Below, one piece after another: positions 1 to 6,939 of a stretch of DNA of 10,850 bases. This stretch comes from Eubacteriales bacterium (GTDB lineage: Bacteria > Bacillota_A > Clostridia > Christensenellales > Aristaeellaceae), in contig JAUMYC010000057.1 in the NCBI GenBank assembly GCA_030528845.1, forward strand, positions 2,030 to 12,879, given 5' to 3'. The notes under the pieces are model-generated. The model was given only the letters and a program-made list of their open reading frames with translations. It was not told where the DNA came from and ran no database searches. Made by a program: the position numbers and the translations under genes. Numbering within the stretch: position 1 is the stretch's first letter; each line of letters begins with the position of its first letter.

Positions 1-168
1 GTTCGTCAGGTTGCAGCGCCCGTTTCCGGTGGAGAGCAGCTTGCGGCCCACGCGCTGTCCGCGCTCGAGCACGGCCACGCGCAGCTGCGGAGAGGTCTGC
101 GCGGCGCAGATCGCGGCCATCAGCCCCGAAGCGCCGCCGCCGACAATGGCGATATCGATCGTTTTCAT
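1..168 (-). CDS. N-terminal fragment of BaiN/HI0933-family FAD-dependent oxidoreductase (runs off window)
   Basis: Only the first 56 residues are visible; the gene continues beyond position 1. The translation starts MKTIDIAIVGGGASGLMAAI, a dinucleotide-binding beta-alpha-beta fold with GGGASG at residues 10-15, followed by an acidic strand end (VAVLERG) and then RKLLSTGNGRCNLTN at about 42-56. The GNGRCNLTN signature is characteristic of the HI0933/BaiN (formerly YhiN) flavoprotein family, cytosolic NAD(P)H/FAD enzymes; some members reduce bile acid intermediates, but most have no known substrate, and this fragment cannot decide. The ATG (166-168) overlaps the TGA of helD by four bases (ATGA), so the gene is probably translated by coupling to helD as the downstream cistron of one transcript. 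No separate promoter is visible. Family assignment is strong; physiological role is unknown. Confidence 0.85.
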   Translation of the reverse strand, partial: MKTIDIAIVGGGASGLMAAICAAQTSPQLRVAVLERGQRVGRKLLSTGNGRCNLTN

Positions 169-2303
169 GTGTTCAATGCGAGCTGTCGTAACGTACCTTC
201 GCCCGCCAGAAGGCAGCAGTCGTGCAGTGCGCGGGAGCAGGCGGTGTACAGCCGGCAGCGCTCGTCCTCGCCGAGCTCTTCCTCCGGCCAGACCACGGCC
301 ACCGCGTCGAATTCCAGTCCTTTGAGCAGGTGATAGCCCGTCAGCACGGGTTGGTTGGATTCGGGGAGCATGTCTTCCTCGTCGGTCAGCAGCATCGCCT
401 CGGGCAGAAGGGCGCCGAGTTCTTTGGCCTGTTCGAGGGTGCGCGTGACGACGGCGACGGAGCCGATCTTCTCCTCGGCCCATTGCGCGAGTTTTTCGCG
501 CAGCTTTTCCGCGCTGTAGACGGCGCACAGGGGCGCAGCACCCTCCCGCCCGATGGGCTCGCTCGCGCTGCTCTGCGGCAGGATTGCGTGCAGCAGCCGC
601 GCGATGGGCAAAGTGGAGCGATAGGAGCGCGTGAGCAGCTGCACGGGCGCGTCCGGCCTGCCGAAGCACGCGCCCCAGGCGGTCGGTTCGCATTTGGGCT
701 GCAGGGGAGAGGTGCGCTGGTTCGGGTCGCCGAGGATGGTGACCTGCGCGCGCGGATAATACAGGCGCAGAGCCCGCAGGTTCAGCTCGGTATAGTCCTG
801 CGCCTCGTCGATGATGAGCTGCTTGATGGAGGAGTCGGGCTTGGCAAAGCCCAGCCGCAGCATCAGATAGGCGATCGCCGGGGCGTCTTCCCACCAGATC
901 AGCCTGCGCAGGGCGTTCTGCTGCGCGGCGAGGTACATATCCTCGTCTTCGCCCACGGCCTGCGCATAGAGCGCGAGCGGATCGGCGGAGAGCATCTGCC
1001 GGATCTTCGTGCGCACGGGCATGAGCCGCTGCGAAACGGCCATGCGCACGGCGATATCGAGATCGCGGCCCTTGTGCGAGGCGGAGAGCCGGTCTTCATA
1101 TTGCGTTTTGAGCGCGCTCTCCCAGTCGCGCAGGCGCACGTCGAGCACTGCCTGCATGCGGATGAGCCGCAGACTGGGGTTGAGCAGGCGGAATTCCTCG
1201 CGGTAGAGCCGCTCGAGCTCCTTTTGCTCCATCAGGATCTTTTTGCCCAGCCGCAGCGTTTCAAACCGCGGGCCGAATTCGCTGAAGTTTTCGACAAAGG
1301 CCTCGAGATTGAGCCGGAAATCCGGCGTGCTTTTGTATTGGATGCTCCTTTTGCGGAAGGAGCTGCTGCCCGTGAGAGCGACTTCGTTTTGCTCCAGCGG
1401 GGTCTCCGTGGGCATGTCGAGGATGGAGCGGATGATATGGTGCATCGTGCGGCTGCGCACGTTCTGTTCGCCCAGATCCGGCAGCACGTTGGAGATATAA
1501 TCGATAAAGGCGGTGCTGGGCGAGATGACCTCGATATGCGCGGCGTCGAGCTGGTCGCGGTGATGGTAGAGCAGATAGCTCGCCCGGTGCAGCGCCACGC
1601 TCGTCTTGCCCGAGCCCGCCGCGCCCACCACGCACAGCACCGGCTCCTTTTCGAGCCGGATGACGGCGTTCTGCTCGCGCTGGATGGTGGAGACGATCTG
1701 GCGCATGTGGCGGCTGGTGGCGCGGGAGAGGATGTCCAGCAGCATTTCGTCGTCGATGGACACGTCCGTGTCTACAAAGTATTCCAGCCGCCCGTCCTGC
1801 ATTTTGTACTGCCGCTTGAGCGTGAGCGTTCCCTGTATCTCGCCTTCCGGGCAGAGATACGAGGCGGGGCCGGGCTGCGCGTCGTAATAGAGAGAGCAGA
1901 CGGGCGCGCGCCAGTCGTGCACGGCGATGCGGCCGTTTTCATCGCGCAGGGAATACAGCCCGATCACGATCTGCTCCGCCTCGGGCGCGTTTTCTTCGGC
2001 AAAATCCACGCGCGCGAAGAAGGGCGTGAGCAGCATGCGCTCGTAGCGCCGCACCATGTCCTCGTTGAAGGCCTTGCGCGCCATGTAGCGGTTCAGATCG
2101 ATGGAGAGCTGCTCGAGATCCTTGGGCGAAAGGGCCGTGGGCTTGAGCCGCAGCTCCTCCCATGCGTCGGCGAGCAGCGCGCGGATCGTCTGGCTGTGCT
2201 GTCCGTTGAAATCCTCGGACTGGTTGATCACAGCGTAGAGAAGCTGCTGCACATGCGCGGCGTATTCCCGTTCCTCAAGCAGTTCGTTTCTCTTTTCGTC
2301 CAT
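165..2303 (-). CDS. helD: HelD-like UvrD/Rep-family superfamily 1 helicase (RNA polymerase recycling factor)
   Basis: A 712-residue protein with all the superfamily 1A helicase motifs: Q-motif-like IQREQN (207-212), Walker A GAAGSGKTS (227-235), Walker B/motif II IIDEAQDY (497-504), motif III GDPNQR (525-530), motif IV-like RSYRST (559-564), KGLEFD (661-666) and LYTACSRA (685-692). The charged helical N-terminus before the motor domain fits HelD, which in Bacillus and mycobacteria inserts arms into RNA polymerase and uses ATP to release it from stalled or post-termination complexes; this is family knowledge, not visible here. Bacillus subtilis HelD is about 774 aa, so this is slightly short. 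The start at 2303 is chosen because AAGGAG lies 6 bases upstream; an ATG at 2330 has no Shine-Dalgarno sequence and an ATG at 2522 lies inside the upstream terminator region. The 3' end overlaps the flavoprotein gene by 4 bases. Confidence 0.87.
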   Translation of the reverse strand: MDEKRNELLEEREYAAHVQQLLYAVINQSEDFNGQHSQTIRALLADAWEELRLKPTALSPKDLEQLSIDLNRYMARKAFNEDMVRRYERMLLTPFFARVDFAEENAPEAEQIVIGLYSLRDENGRIAVHDWRAPVCSLYYDAQPGPASYLCPEGEIQGTLTLKRQYKMQDGRLEYFVDTDVSIDDEMLLDILSRATSRHMRQIVSTIQREQNAVIRLEKEPVLCVVGAAGSGKTSVALHRASYLLYHHRDQLDAAHIEVISPSTAFIDYISNVLPDLGEQNVRSRTMHHIIRSILDMPTETPLEQNEVALTGSSSFRKRSIQYKSTPDFRLNLEAFVENFSEFGPRFETLRLGKKILMEQKELERLYREEFRLLNPSLRLIRMQAVLDVRLRDWESALKTQYEDRLSASHKGRDLDIAVRMAVSQRLMPVRTKIRQMLSADPLALYAQAVGEDEDMYLAAQQNALRRLIWWEDAPAIAYLMLRLGFAKPDSSIKQLIIDEAQDYTELNLRALRLYYPRAQVTILGDPNQRTSPLQPKCEPTAWGACFGRPDAPVQLLTRSYRSTLPIARLLHAILPQSSASEPIGREGAAPLCAVYSAEKLREKLAQWAEEKIGSVAVVTRTLEQAKELGALLPEAMLLTDEEDMLPESNQPVLTGYHLLKGLEFDAVAVVWPEEELGEDERCRLYTACSRALHDCCLLAGEGTLRQLALNT

Positions 2304-2340
2304 AGAGCGCTCCTTTTTTTGTGTTTGCATCTTTTTTTTT

Positions 2341-2359
2341 CTGCCGCGCGCGGCGGCAG
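2341..2359 (-). other. GC-rich hairpin in the helD leader followed by an A-tract
   Basis: On the minus strand CTGCCGC and GCGGCAG (7-bp perfect stem) flank a CGCGC loop, ending 37 bases before the helD start. The stem is followed by nine A residues and a second A-rich stretch leading into the AAGGAG site. Because A rather than T follows the stem in the direction of helD transcription, it is not an intrinsic terminator. It could protect the 5' end of the mRNA or keep the ribosome binding site unpaired; that is inference. Confidence 0.4.
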
Positions 2360-2459
2360 GGCGTATAAACTTTATGATACACAACTCCGCCTTTATGCGC
2401 ACGGGGTTACGACCATGGCCTAATAAAAATGACCCGCCTGCGAAAAGGAAACGGCTCTC

Positions 2460-2510
2460 GGAATGTAAAAAACAGGGGCGCGCCGGCCTCCCGCAGGGAG
2501 GCCGGCGCGC
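2460..2510 (-). terminator. Rho-independent terminator of the htrA-like gene
   Basis: A perfect 15-bp inverted repeat (2478-2492 and 2496-2510) with a 3-base loop (GCA on the plus strand) lies 24 bases after the htrA-like stop codon. Read on the minus strand the stem is followed by CCCCTGTTTTTTACATTC, giving a T6 tract after a short offset. This separates the protease gene from helD and implies that helD has its own promoter in 2304-2477, where I found no convincing -35/-10 pair (a TATCAT hexamer lacks a partner). Confidence 0.85.
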
Positions 2511-2534
2511 ACAGGGATGCAAAGGAGAAAAGGA

Positions 2535-3758
2535 TCAATCGTTGACGGAGACCTTCAGGGTCACTTCGATCTCGATGGTCTCAAAGGCGTTGGAGATGCC
2601 GGAGGAGTAGCCGCGGCCGAAGATGGAGCCGCCCTGCTGCTGGGAATACTGGTTGGAGCCGTTCATGCCGTAGCCGGAGGCGAACAGAGAGGAGATGTTG
2701 TAGACGCGGGCCGGGTCGGCATAGCGCACGACGGTCAGCTTCACGACGTCGCCGTCGGCATGCTGGTCCAGCTCGGTGGTCAGTTCCATCATATCCGTGA
2801 CCTTCACGCCGTCCACGGCGGTGATGCAGTCGTAGGGCTTCAGGCCGGCAGCCTGCGCGGGGCCGTCTTCCACAAGGGAGGCCACGATCACGCTCGAGGG
2901 AGCATAATCGACCAGCGGGTCATCGGGGCCGACGATGGAGGTGGCGGTGATGCCCAGCTGCGGGCGCTTCACCTCGCCGTACTCGATCAGATCCATCGCG
3001 ATGGGATAGGCGGTGTCGATCGGGATGGCAAAGCCGAGGCCTTCATAGGAGGCGGTGCTCAGTCCGTTCGAGGACATTTTCAGCGTGTTGATGCCGACGA
3101 GGTTGCCGTTGATATCGAACAGGCCGCCGCCGGAGTTGCCGCTGCTGATGGAAGCGTCGTGCTGCACATACTTGATGCTGCGGGAGGTGTTGCTGGGTTT
3201 GACGGAGCTGCGCTCGAGCGCGGAGACGATGCCCTGCGTGACGGTGTTGGCCAGGTCCTCGCCGCCGGGGTTGCCGATGGCGATGACGGTGGAACCGACG
3301 AGCAGGTTGGCGGTGGTGCCGGGGGTCACGGGCACGAGCTCGTCCTGCCTCTCGTCAAGCTGCAGCACGGCCAGGTCGGTGGAGGAATCGCCGCCGACCA
3401 GATGCGCCGGGGCGTAGGTGCCGTCGGGCATGAGCACCTTGAAGGAGGTACAGTTGTCGATGACGTGGTAGTTGGTCAGGATGTAGCCGCCCTCGGCGAT
3501 GGCCACGCCGGAGCCCTGAGAATAGAGGGTGTCCTGCTGGCCGTATTCGCGCGTCCACTGCTGCGTGTAGCTCGAAACGCCCACCACGCTGTTCGCGGCG
3601 TCCTGATATACCTTGATGGCGGGGCTGGGGTCGGTCAGGGGCGCGTTCATCTCTGCGGCGGCGCTGCCGGCATAGAGAACGCCGCCGGCAAAGGATGCGC
3701 TCAGCAATACAAAAGCGAGCGCGAGGGCGACGAGGTTGGAACGGTCAAAGTGTTTCAT
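2535..3758 (-). CDS. HtrA/DegP-like membrane-anchored trypsin-like serine protease with one PDZ domain
   Basis: A 407-residue protein. Residues 9-35 form a hydrophobic signal anchor, placing the protease outside the membrane. The protease domain carries the catalytic triad: His98 in TNYHVID, Asp128 in SSTDLAVL and Ser209 in SSGNSGGG; IGNPGG (161-166) and GFAIPID (242-248) are further family signatures. A single PDZ domain follows (about 265-345). HtrA proteases degrade or refold misfolded envelope proteins. Unusually, a Gly/Ser/Gln/Tyr-rich stretch (about 356-392) sits before the final predicted strand TIEIEVTLKV (394-403). The start at 3758 is supported by AGGAGG 9 bases upstream; the reading frame extends further upstream to 3827 without a ribosome binding site. 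It is transcribed alone, divergently from the glycyl radical enzyme operon, and ends in a strong terminator. No clear promoter was found upstream on the minus strand. Confidence 0.92.
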   Translation of the reverse strand: MKHFDRSNLVALALAFVLLSASFAGGVLYAGSAAAEMNAPLTDPSPAIKVYQDAANSVVGVSSYTQQWTREYGQQDTLYSQGSGVAIAEGGYILTNYHVIDNCTSFKVLMPDGTYAPAHLVGGDSSTDLAVLQLDERQDELVPVTPGTTANLLVGSTVIAIGNPGGEDLANTVTQGIVSALERSSVKPSNTSRSIKYVQHDASISSGNSGGGLFDINGNLVGINTLKMSSNGLSTASYEGLGFAIPIDTAYPIAMDLIEYGEVKRPQLGITATSIVGPDDPLVDYAPSSVIVASLVEDGPAQAAGLKPYDCITAVDGVKVTDMMELTTELDQHADGDVVKLTVVRYADPARVYNISSLFASGYGMNGSNQYSQQQGGSIFGRGYSSGISNAFETIEIEVTLKVSVND

Positions 3759-3916
3759 AAATGCGAACCTCCTGTTTGTTTTGATGCCGAAGCATTGGTT
3801 ATCCTTGGTACGGTATAAGAATATCATGAAAAATCAGAAGAAGTATGAACGAACCTTGAACATGCGCGCTGAGGTTATGGGCAAAATGGAAAATGATTTG
3901 TGAACGGGATTTGCGC

Positions 3917-3945
3917 TTGAGTATGGCCCGGGCGGATGCTATAAT
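3917..3945 (+). promoter_or_regulatory. Sigma-A-type promoter with extended -10 for the glycyl radical enzyme operon
   Basis: TTGAGT (3917-3922) is followed after exactly 17 bases by TATAAT (3940-3945), with TGC directly before the -10, forming an extended -10 element. Transcription would start near 3952, leaving a leader of about 70 bases before the ATG at 4023. Ribosome binding site AGGAGGG at 4007-4013, 9 bases before the start. The rest of the divergent region (3759-3916) shows no recognisable operator. Confidence 0.82.
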
Positions 3946-4022
3946 GCAGATAGAAAAGACAGCCGCGCCGCAATAGTGTTGCGCCGTTTGCGCGTTCTGA
4001 TACATCAGGAGGGAAAGAGAAC

Positions 4023-6059
4023 ATGATGACGCAAAGAATCGCACGTCTCAAGGAGATCATCATCGGCAAGGAGCACCATTCCCTGCGCGCGCAGAGCACC
4101 TGCGAGATCGCGCCCTATCGGGATCCCTCTCTGCCGGATCATCGCCGCGCGGCCGTCCGCACGGTGATGCAGCTCTCGCTGGAAACGCCGGCGCTGCTCG
4201 AGGGCGAGCGCATCGCGCTGCTGCGCACGGCAAAGGCGCTGCCGTTTCTCTACTCCGAGGAGGAATGGCAGGACATCAGCCGGGCGCATTACATTCACGA
4301 ATCCGGAAACCTTTCCAATATATCGGCAGACTGGGGCGCGGTGATCGCCTCCGGCCTGCTGGCCGTGCGCGAACAGCTGGCCGACCGGGGCGACGAAAAC
4401 GACCCCTGGCGCGAGAGCGCGCGCATGTCCATCGACGCCGTGCTCGACCTCGCGGCGCGCTATGCTGCTTATGCGAGGGAGCAGGGCGAGGAGGAGATCG
4501 CGCAGCGGCTCGAACGGGTGCCCGCCTACGGCGCGCGCAGCTTCCCGGAAGCCCTGCAGAGCCTGCGCGTTCTGCATTATGCCGCGTGGTGCGAGGGCGT
4601 GTATCACGTCACCCTCGGCCGGTTCGATCAATATATGAAGCCCTATTTCGAGGCGGACCTCGCGCGCGGGATGACGCAGGAGGAAGCGCTGGAATGGATC
4701 GAGGAGTTCTTCCTCGCCTGCAACCGCGACAGCGACCTCTACCCCGGCATGCAGCAGGGCGACAACGGCCAGAGCCTTGTGCTCGGCGGCCTCACGCCCG
4801 AGGGAGAGGAGGGCTACGGCCCGCTCAGCGCGCTCTGCCTGCGGGCCAGCGCGGATCTGCGCGTGATCGACCCGAAGATCAACCTGCGCGTACACGAAAA
4901 GACGCCGCTGGAGACCTATCTGCTCGGCACGGAGCTGACCAAGCTCGGGCTGGGCTTCCCGCAGTATGAAAACGACGACGTGGTCATCCCCGGGCTGGAG
5001 GCGCTGGGCTACAGCAAACAGGACGCGCGCGACTATGTCGTGGCTGCGTGCTGGGAGTTCATCATCCCCGGCAAGGGCATGGAGATCCCCAATATCGCCG
5101 CGATGCCTCTGGCGGAGGTCGTCAAGCGCGCGGTGGAGCGGGCGCTGCCCGGGGCGGGCTCGATGGAAGAGATCCTCGAGGCCGTGCGAGAAGAGCTCAA
5201 GGCGCGCGCGGAGCGCTTCCCCGAGGAGCACCGCCAGCTCTATATCGTGCCCGCGCCCTATTTCTCCTCCTTCTTTGCGGGCTGCGCGCAGCAGGGCCGT
5301 GATATCACCCTCGGCTGCGTATACAATAACTTCGGCGTGCACGGCACGGGCCTTGCCACGGCGGCGGATTCTCTGGCTGCGGTGGAGGAGATGGTCTTTG
5401 TGCGCGGCACGGACAAGGCGGCGTTCCTTTCCGCCATGGAGCAGGATTTTGCGACCGACGCGCAGCTTCGCCATGCCCTGCGCGAGACCTGTCCCAAAAT
5501 GGGCAACGACGACGACCGGGCCGACCGCTATGCGCGCTTTTTGCTGGAGGCCTTCGCCGGATCGCTGCATGGCCTGAAAAACGAGCGCGGCGGGCTCTAC
5601 CGCGCGGGCACGGGCTCGGCCATGTATTACGTCACCCATGCGGCGGCGCTGGGCGCCACGCCGGACGGCCGCCTTTCCGAGGAGCCCCTCCCGGCCAACT
5701 ATGCGCCCTCGCTGTGCGCAAAGGTGAAGGGCCCGGCCTCCGTGCTGCGTTCCTTTGCCAAGCCGGACCTTACCAAGACCATCAACGGAGGCCCGCTGAC
5801 CATCGAGTTCCACGACAGCGTGTTCCGCAGCGCCGAGGCCATGCAAAAGGCTGCACAGCTGGTGCGCTTTTATATGCAGCAGGGCGGACATCAGCTGCAG
5901 CTCAACACGGTCAACAAGGAGACCCTGCTCAAGGCGCAGGCGCATCCGGAGCAGTACAAAAACCTCATCGTGCGCGTCTGGGGCTGGAGCGGCTATTTTG
6001 TAGAGCTGGATAAATGCTATCAGGATCATATCATCCGGCGCGTGGAGATGACGCTGTGA
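4023..6059 (+). CDS. Divergent short glycyl radical enzyme (PFL-like superfamily), substrate unknown
   Basis: A 678-residue glycyl radical enzyme. The C-terminal radical loop reads RVWGWSGYFVELD (651-663), putting the radical on Gly654; the usual motif has Tyr after this Gly, here Trp655. The active-site loop is VAACWEFIIPG (340-350): Cys343 as thiyl radical, followed by Trp and Glu345, retaining the Cys-x-Glu of dehydratase/lyase-type members rather than the Cys-Cys of pyruvate formate-lyase. Other family signatures are PKMGNDDDRAD (491-501) and GATPDGRLSEEPL (544-556). Characterised relatives are typically about 760-900 residues; the deficit lies in the N-terminal third, between AKALPFLYSEEEW (70-82) and GNLSNISADWG (95-105), where relatives have extra sequence. 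No frameshift is seen, so the short form looks native. ATG at 4023 has the best ribosome binding site spacing; a second ATG follows at 4026. The next gene is its activase. Family certain; the reaction is not predictable. Confidence 0.92.
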   Translation: MMTQRIARLKEIIIGKEHHSLRAQSTCEIAPYRDPSLPDHRRAAVRTVMQLSLETPALLEGERIALLRTAKALPFLYSEEEWQDISRAHYIHESGNLSNISADWGAVIASGLLAVREQLADRGDENDPWRESARMSIDAVLDLAARYAAYAREQGEEEIAQRLERVPAYGARSFPEALQSLRVLHYAAWCEGVYHVTLGRFDQYMKPYFEADLARGMTQEEALEWIEEFFLACNRDSDLYPGMQQGDNGQSLVLGGLTPEGEEGYGPLSALCLRASADLRVIDPKINLRVHEKTPLETYLLGTELTKLGLGFPQYENDDVVIPGLEALGYSKQDARDYVVAACWEFIIPGKGMEIPNIAAMPLAEVVKRAVERALPGAGSMEEILEAVREELKARAERFPEEHRQLYIVPAPYFSSFFAGCAQQGRDITLGCVYNNFGVHGTGLATAADSLAAVEEMVFVRGTDKAAFLSAMEQDFATDAQLRHALRETCPKMGNDDDRADRYARFLLEAFAGSLHGLKNERGGLYRAGTGSAMYYVTHAAALGATPDGRLSEEPLPANYAPSLCAKVKGPASVLRSFAKPDLTKTINGGPLTIEFHDSVFRSAEAMQKAAQLVRFYMQQGGHQLQLNTVNKETLLKAQAHPEQYKNLIVRVWGWSGYFVELDKCYQDHIIRRVEMTL

Positions 6060-6898
6060 AGGGCCTGATCTTCGATATCAAGGAATTTGCCGTCTATGAC
6101 GGCCCGGGCATCCGCACGACGGTGTTTATGAAGGGCTGTCCGCTGCGCTGCCGCTGGTGTCATAACCCGGAAGGGCTGGAGATGCGCCCGCAGCTGATGG
6201 TCTCCGTGGGCGCGTGTACGCGCTGCGGCGCATGCAAGGAGCATTGCACGCATGAAGAATGCGTCTCCTGCGGCGAATGCATCCCCTATTGCAGGGCAGG
6301 GCTGCGCAGGCTGTGCGGCGAATGGACCGAACCGGAAGAGCTGGCCGCGCGGCTGCTGCGAGATCGCTCGCTCTGGCGCTCGAGCGGGGGAGGGGTCACC
6401 TTCTCCGGCGGCGAGCCGCTGCTGCAGTGGCCCTTCGTGCGCGAGACGGCCGCGCTGCTCGAGGGAGAGCACGCCGCCGTGGAGACGAGCGGCTTTGCGC
6501 AGCGGGAGGTCTTTGCGGAGGCCATGGAGCGCATGGATCTGATCATCATGGATCTCAAGCACATGGACAGCGCGCAGCACGAGCGCTGGACGGGCAGGCC
6601 GAACGGCCTCATCCTTGAAAACGCCCGCATGCTTTTGCAGGGGGACACCCCTTGCGTCATCCGCGTTCCGCTCATCCCGGGCGTGAACGACACAAAAGAG
6701 AATCTGGAGCAGACCGCGCGGTTCCTCAGCGGAAGCAAGAGCCTTCTGCGGGCCGAGCTGCTGCCCTATCACACAACGGCCGGAGCCAAATACGAGATGG
6801 CGGGCATGTCCTATGCGCCGGGCTTTGATACCGAGCGCGAGCCGAATGCGGATCTTTCCGCCTTTGAACGGCTGGGAGTGCCTGCGCTCGTTCTGTAG
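6056..6898 (+). CDS. Glycyl radical enzyme activase (radical SAM, with two extra 4Fe-4S clusters)
   Basis: A 280-residue radical SAM protein that should reductively cleave S-adenosylmethionine to abstract hydrogen from Gly654 of the enzyme encoded just upstream. The radical SAM cluster ligands are Cys28, Cys32 and Cys35 (GCPLRCRWCHNPEG). A ferredoxin-like insert holds two CX2CX2CX3C sets, Cys54/57/60/64 and Cys69/72/75/79, as in activases of dehydratase-type glycyl radical enzymes and unlike pyruvate formate-lyase activase itself. SGGEPL (117-122), MDLKHMD (165-171) and VPLIPGVND (204-212) are further activase signatures. The start is GTG at 6056, giving a GTGA overlap with the enzyme's stop codon and a GGAG 8 bases upstream (6044-6047); the first residue then begins KGLIFDIKEFAVYDGPGIR, the expected N-terminus. 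An in-frame ATG at 6014 would add 14 unrelated residues. Translational coupling is likely. Confidence 0.94.
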   Translation: MKGLIFDIKEFAVYDGPGIRTTVFMKGCPLRCRWCHNPEGLEMRPQLMVSVGACTRCGACKEHCTHEECVSCGECIPYCRAGLRRLCGEWTEPEELAARLLRDRSLWRSSGGGVTFSGGEPLLQWPFVRETAALLEGEHAAVETSGFAQREVFAEAMERMDLIIMDLKHMDSAQHERWTGRPNGLILENARMLLQGDTPCVIRVPLIPGVNDTKENLEQTARFLSGSKSLLRAELLPYHTTAGAKYEMAGMSYAPGFDTEREPNADLSAFERLGVPALVL

Positions 6899-6904
6899 GC
6901 GGGG

Positions 6905-6934
6905 CTGTCGCCCGCGAGGGCGGGGAGGCGACAG
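6905..6934 (+). other. Two mutually exclusive hairpins covering the ribosome binding site of the GTPase gene
   Basis: CTGTCGCC (6905-6912) and GGCGACAG (6927-6934) form a perfect 8-bp inverted repeat whose pairing would enclose most of the Shine-Dalgarno sequence GGGGAGG (6922-6928) and pair its last two bases. Inside it, CGCCC (6909-6913) and GGGCG (6918-6922) form a 5-bp stem closed by GCGA, a GNRA-type tetraloop, which leaves most of the Shine-Dalgarno free. The two folds share bases and cannot coexist. The arrangement could be a translational switch or chance in a GC-rich gap of 41 bases; no transcription terminator is present. Confidence 0.4.
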
Positions 6935-6939
6935 AGACG

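Noticed and set aside
2341..2359. Hairpin beside a T-run as a terminator
   Set aside because: The T-run (2331-2340) precedes the stem on the plus strand and becomes an A-run after the stem on the minus strand, so it terminates neither strand.
222..2423. Long plus-strand open frame (733 codons) opposite helD
   Set aside because: Antisense shadow of a high-GC gene; no ribosome binding site, no recognisable domains, composition of His/Arg/Gly/Ala typical of antisense reading, while the minus strand shows complete helicase motifs.
2304..2522. Upstream extension of helD to ATG at 2330 or 2522
   Set aside because: Neither ATG has a Shine-Dalgarno sequence, and the longer form would read through the htrA terminator; 2303 has AAGGAG at ideal spacing.
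2517..3818. Long plus-strand open frame (433 codons) opposite the htrA-like gene
   Set aside because: Antisense shadow: it begins just after the terminator stem, lacks motifs, and lies opposite an intact catalytic-triad protease.
3759..3900. Promoter for the htrA-like gene on the minus strand
   Set aside because: TATTCT and TATACC hexamers are present but none has an acceptable -35 at 16-18 bases, so I do not call one.
4005..6029. Long minus-strand open frame (674 codons) opposite the glycyl radical enzyme
   Set aside because: Arg/His/Leu-rich antisense translation without domains; the plus strand encodes a clear glycyl radical enzyme with promoter and ribosome binding site.
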